From Candidatus Nomurabacteria bacterium (lineage in GTDB: Bacteria; Patescibacteriota; Minisyncoccia; Phycocordibacterales; UBA10002), in NCBI GenBank assembly GCA_943354745.1, contig CALRDB010000026.1, positions 1-14,962 on the forward strand: a stretch of 14,962 nucleotides of DNA. Reading direction: 5' to 3'. Each line of letters starts with the position of its first letter. Positions within the stretch are counted from its first letter, which is position 1. The notes under the pieces were generated by a model. That model was not told where the DNA came from and ran no database searches. It saw nothing but the letters and a program-made list of their open reading frames with translations. The position numbers and the translations under genes are program-made. Shown one piece after another: positions 12,683 through 14,962 of this stretch.

Positions 12683-12760
12683 ACGACCTTCTTAGGTCGT
12701 CTCTGTGACGAAGCAGCAGCGGAGTAGTCGTAGACTAAGGCAGGGATCCAGATTTTGCAT

Positions 12761-12793
12761 AAAAAAATTCGCAGGAGAGGTGGCTCCTGCGAA
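12761..12793 (-). terminator. Intrinsic terminator of the 54-codon unit
   Basis: On minus a perfect 10-bp stem, TTCGCAGGAG (12793-12784) with CTCCTGCGAA (12777-12768), loop 6 nt, is followed by seven T residues (12767-12761). It begins 15 nt after the TAA at 12809. Together with the promoter at 13021-13049 it frames a transcript of about 250 nt. No tRNA or other gene is seen in 12701-12760. Confidence 0.92.
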
Positions 12794-12808
12794 GACGTGC
12801 TTCTGCTT

Positions 12809-12973
12809 TTACTTCTTTTTTCCTTTCCTCTCCTTCCATTTTTTCCTGCGAAGAGGAGGTCGAGTCATTGTATTCGGTGACCTTTTTCTGCAAAACAGAT
12901 CAATGAAGTGTTGGTTACAATCAACGATTTTCATCCGACCGAGCATGCTTCCCGGCCTCAATTTGTTCGGCAT
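12809..12973 (-). CDS. Small basic hypothetical protein (54 aa), or structured small RNA
   Basis: I do not recognise this protein. Reading minus from ATG 12973 it begins MPNKLRPGSMLGRMKIVDCN and ends RRKKWKERKGKKK before TAA; residues 37-54 are almost all basic, as in small ribosomal or nucleic-acid-binding proteins. It has C19 and C28. Support for a gene: a TTGACA promoter (13049-13021), AAGGA 5 nt before the ATG, and a strong terminator after the stop. Caution: four of nine Arg codons are AGG and one AGA, whereas neighbours use mainly CGN, and the RNA has local pairing (ATGAA/TTCAT with GTTG/CAAC; GTCA/TGAC). A regulatory RNA is therefore the main alternative. Downstream in-frame ATGs (residues 10 and 14) are other possible starts. 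Confidence 0.55.
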   Translation of the reverse strand: MPNKLRPGSMLGRMKIVDCNQHFIDLFCRKRSPNTMTRPPLRRKKWKERKGKKK

Positions 12974-13020
12974 TTGTATCCTTTCGGTAACCCCTCTTGG
13001 TTTGTGGAAGGGGTGCCCCT

Positions 13021-13049
13021 ATATAAATAGTAAAAAGTCATCCTGTCAA
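13021..13049 (-). promoter_or_regulatory. Promoter of the 54-codon unit
   Basis: On minus: perfect TTGACA (13049-13044), then TTATAT at 17 nt or TATATA at 18 nt (13026-13020). The RNA would start near 13013, with a leader of about 40 nt holding an ACCCC...GGGGT hairpin and the Shine-Dalgarno. Its -35 is 2 bp from the -35 of the groESL promoter on the other strand. Confidence 0.78.
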
Positions 13050-13051
13050 GT

Positions 13052-13080
13052 TTGCATAGGGTCGGAAAAATCAATATACT
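13052..13080 (+). promoter_or_regulatory. groESL promoter
   Basis: TTGCAT (13052-13057), 17 nt, TATACT (13075-13080). Predicted RNA start near 13087 and a 67-nt leader to groES. No CIRCE element (TTAGCACTC-N9-GAGTGCTAA) is present. Confidence 0.72.
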
Positions 13081-13090
13081 GGCTCCACTA

Positions 13091-13133
13091 AGTCCTATAT
13101 TTTTAGGGCTATTTGGTAACAAGTAGTCTACTT
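13091..13133 (+). promoter_or_regulatory. Structured groESL leader: hairpin plus operator-like palindrome
   Basis: AGTCCTA (13091-13097) pairs with TAGGGCT (13104-13110; one wobble) at the very 5' end of the predicted mRNA. A 13-bp palindrome AAGTAG-T-CTACTT (13121-13133) follows 20 nt before the groES ATG. Either could be a heat-shock operator replacing CIRCE or an mRNA control element. Confidence 0.45.
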
Positions 13134-13153
13134 TAACAGTTTAATCTTTTGCT

Positions 13154-13507
13154 ATGGCAAAACCAACAAAAAAAATCGTGAAGATTTCAAGCGCAGCGAA
13201 CACCGTACAGGGCGACAACAGCAAGGTTAAACCGCTTGGCGATCGCGTACTGGTGCGTGAATTAAAGAAGGAAGGGGAACGTTCAGTGTCGGGCATTATT
13301 ATTCCTGAGACTGTAGGCGAAGACCGTGGAGCACGGAAAGGAGAAGTTATTGCTGTCGGTCCTGGCAAGTTTGACGACGGAGTGCTTGTTCCGATGGGTG
13401 TGAAAGTGGGCGACAAAGTGCTGTTTCAGTGGGGCGACAAGCTCACGATTGACGGAGAGGAGTATGAAATGGTGAATGAGAGTGCAATTTTAGCAATCAT
13501 TAAGTAA
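13154..13507 (+). CDS. groES: Co-chaperonin GroES
   Basis: GroES is the lid of the GroEL folding chamber. The 117-aa protein has the family signatures VKPLGDRVLVRE (about 25-37), the mobile loop (about 38-58, KKEGERSVSGIIIPETVGED, with the GroEL-contacting SGIIIP), the GEVIAVGPGK strand (about 63-72) and the closing EEYEMVNESAILAIIK. It carries about 22 extra N-terminal residues (MAKPTKKIVKISSAANTVQG) compared with the usual 95-97 aa; these are basic and probably flexible. Internal starts are lacking before the core, so the extension seems real. It is first in the groES-groEL operon. No Shine-Dalgarno precedes the ATG. Confidence 0.96.
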   Translation: MAKPTKKIVKISSAANTVQGDNSKVKPLGDRVLVRELKKEGERSVSGIIIPETVGEDRGARKGEVIAVGPGKFDDGVLVPMGVKVGDKVLFQWGDKLTIDGEEYEMVNESAILAIIK

Positions 13508-13511
13508 GCGA

Positions 13512-13620
13512 GATACGAATGCTACAAATTAACGCACGAATGCTGCGAATACACGAATAGAGAAGACGGCGGAATTCGTAGATTAGTAGCATTCGCATTG
13601 TAATTCGTTGCATTCGTATC
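13512..13620. repeat. 109-bp imperfect inverted repeat between groES and groEL
   Basis: Two 47-nt arms (13512-13558 and 13574-13620) match as inverted copies at 36 of 47 positions by my hand alignment, with a 15-nt loop. The first 10 nt (GATACGAATG) are exact. The left arm is built of ACGAAT/GCGAAT words at 13515, 13536, 13545 and 13553. It fills almost the whole 121-nt gap inside the operon, 8 nt before the groEL ATG. Confidence 0.85.
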
Positions 13621-13628
13621 AAACATTT

Positions 13629-14962
13629 ATGGCAAAACAAATTCTTTATAGTGAAGATGCACGAAAGGCGCTGAAACGCGGTGTGGACGCAGTCGCAAAC
13701 GCCGTGAAGATTACGGTTGGTCCTCGTGGACGAAACGTAGTGCTTGATAAAAGCTATGGAGCACCGACCATTACGAACGATGGCGTTTCTATTGCTAAGG
13801 AGATCACCCTCAAAGACAAGTTTGAGAACATGGGTGCGGAAATCGTGAAGGAGGTCGCCGAGAAGACGAACGATGTCGCTGGTGATGGAACCACTACGAG
13901 CGTGATTTTAACCCAGGCGATTATTACCGAAGGACTTCGCCAGACAACCATGGGGGTGAATCCGATGGGAGTTCGTGTTGGTATTGAACGTGCGGCAGAG
14001 AAAGTTGTGGAAGCGCTTAAGGCGATGGCTACTCCTATCAAGACTAAAGACGAAATCAAGCAGGTCGCGACTATTTCTGCTGAATCGGCTGAACTTGGTG
14101 AGAAGATTGCCGAGACTATCAATAAAGTGGGAAAGGATGGTGTGGTGACCGTAGAGGAATCTCAAGCTGTCGGTATTGAATACGAGGTGGTTAAAGGTTT
14201 GCAGTTTGATAAGGGCTACGTGTCTCCTTATATGATTACCAATGCTGAGCGCATGGAAGCGGTCATGGAAGATGCGTCAATTTTGGTAACGGACCGAAAA
14301 ATCGGAGGCATCAAAGAAATCCTCCCATTTCTCGAAAAGCTCGCGCAGACAGGAAAGAAGGACCTCGTTATTATTGCGGAAGATATCGAAGGTGAGGCGC
14401 TCACAACCTTTGTACTCAACAAACTTCGCGGCTCATTTAACGTGATCGGTATCAAGGCTCCTGGATATGGCGACCGCAAGAAAGATATGCTCGCCGATAT
14501 TGCCGCGACCATTGGCGCAACGGTGGTGTCTGAAGAGGTTGGCCTCAAATTCGAATCGGTAGGGCTTGATGTACTCGGAGGTGCGCATCGCGTTATTGCC
14601 ACGAAAGATGAGACGACTATTGTCGGAGGAAAGGGAAAGAAATCAGACATTGACGCACGTGTTGCCCAGCTTCGCAAACAGAAAGAACAAAGCGATTCCA
14701 AATACGACAAAGAGAAGATGGATGAACGTATCGCCAAGCTTTCCGGTGGAGTTGCTGTTATTAAGGTGGGTGCCGCGACCGAGACCGAGATGAAGTATTT
14801 GAAACTTAAAATTGAGGACGCGGTGAACGCGACTAAGGCCGCTATCGCGGAAGGTATCGTCTCCGGAGGAGGCGTTGCGCTCATCAAAGCGGCACAGAAG
14901 GCCAAGCATTGGATTGAGACTGAAAAAAATAAAGCGAAGAATGAGACGACGAAGGAGTTTGA
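13629..14962 (+). CDS. groEL: Chaperonin GroEL, N-terminal 444 residues (cut by window edge)
   Basis: GroEL is the ATP-driven folding chamber. The visible part begins MAKQILYSEDARKALKRGVD, as in most GroELs. The equatorial ATP site is complete: TVGPRGRNVVLDKSYGAP (29-46), TNDGVSIAKEI (49-59) and GDGTTT (85-90, catalytic D86). The intermediate and apical domains follow with VTVEESQAVGIEYEVVKGLQFDKGYVSPYM, and the second intermediate segment with ERIAKLSGGVAVIKVGAATETEMK and the VSGGGVALIKAA block before the cut. An ordinary, well-conserved sequence. The ATP-site aspartate that returns to the equatorial domain and the C-terminal tail lie beyond the window. It is separated from groES by a 109-bp inverted repeat and has no Shine-Dalgarno. 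Confidence 0.97.
   Translation, partial: MAKQILYSEDARKALKRGVDAVANAVKITVGPRGRNVVLDKSYGAPTITNDGVSIAKEITLKDKFENMGAEIVKEVAEKTNDVAGDGTTTSVILTQAIITEGLRQTTMGVNPMGVRVGIERAAEKVVEALKAMATPIKTKDEIKQVATISAESAELGEKIAETINKVGKDGVVTVEESQAVGIEYEVVKGLQFDKGYVSPYMITNAERMEAVMEDASILVTDRKIGGIKEILPFLEKLAQTGKKDLVIIAEDIEGEALTTFVLNKLRGSFNVIGIKAPGYGDRKKDMLADIAATIGATVVSEEVGLKFESVGLDVLGGAHRVIATKDETTIVGGKGKKSDIDARVAQLRKQKEQSDSKYDKEKMDERIAKLSGGVAVIKVGAATETEMKYLKLKIEDAVNATKAAIAEGIVSGGGVALIKAAQKAKHWIETEKNKAKNETTKEF

Noticed and set aside
12761..13013. tmRNA, RNase P RNA or SRP RNA in the small divergent unit
   Set aside because: I looked for the tmRNA tRNA-like ends, RNase P conserved blocks and the SRP GGAAGCAGCC-type loop and found none.
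12705..13091. 128-aa plus-strand ORF between secG and groES
   Set aside because: It crosses a terminator, the antisense 54-codon frame and both divergent promoters; the Phe-rich middle is the complement of a Lys-rich coding stretch.
12322..13620. CRISPR array for the regularly spaced CGAAT words
   Set aside because: Words are only 5-7 nt with 8-10 nt spacing, occur in both orientations, and there are no unique 30-nt spacers or cas genes.
14228..14905. 225-aa minus-strand ORF opposite groEL
   Set aside because: It is a Ser/Ala-rich antisense shadow of a highly conserved groEL reading frame, with no promoter or ribosome site.

Overview
The window looks like chromosomal DNA from a member of the Candidate Phyla Radiation (Patescibacteria), probably a parcubacterial lineage. 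This is an inference from four things: compact housekeeping genes, few Shine-Dalgarno sites, RNase J with a long disordered N-terminus, and intergenic spaces filled with CGAAT/ATTCG palindromic words. TGA is used as a stop (for example in msrB), so the code is the standard bacterial one, not the UGA=Gly code of Absconditabacteria and Gracilibacteria. No phage, transposase, CRISPR or plasmid genes are visible.

Left part (1-4728). The 5' part of ahcY (S-adenosylhomocysteine hydrolase, minus) is cut by the window edge. A secreted coiled-coil protein (minus) follows, closed by a strong terminator. Then comes a plus-strand operon of msrB, an inositol-monophosphatase-family phosphatase and a Nudix hydrolase with 5- and 3-nt gaps. 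DinB (translesion polymerase IV) and a membrane-anchored Gmad2-domain protein follow. Methionine-sulfoxide repair, nucleotide clean-up and lesion bypass together suggest a damage-response neighbourhood.

Middle (4729-8256). A tRNA-Pro(GGG) with a good promoter and structured flanks is followed by a small CPWC glutaredoxin and a 62-aa Cys-rich protein, all on plus. These meet, at a shared terminator, a minus-strand series: an MFS transporter and an HExxH putative metallopeptidase whose leader region holds several hairpins.

Right part (8257-14962). The minus strand carries RNase J (727 aa), an orphan membrane-anchored family-5 solute-binding protein, secG, and an easily missed 54-codon transcription unit with its own consensus promoter, ribosome-binding site and terminator. 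That unit diverges, with -35 boxes only 2 bp apart, from the groES-groEL operon on plus; groEL runs off the right end.

Three cross-cutting patterns stand out. First, a dispersed family of CGAAT/TTCGAA inverted repeats occupies many intergenic spaces, including a 109-bp imperfect hairpin between groES and groEL and a 91-bp one between secG and the solute-binding-protein gene. Second, several genes have a -10 box only 6-8 nt before the start codon and no Shine-Dalgarno, suggesting leaderless mRNAs. The two genes with longer leaders and TTGACA promoters do have Shine-Dalgarno sites. Third, there is a two-copy inverted hairpin element behind RNase J. All functional statements are from reading the sequence only; no database search was possible.
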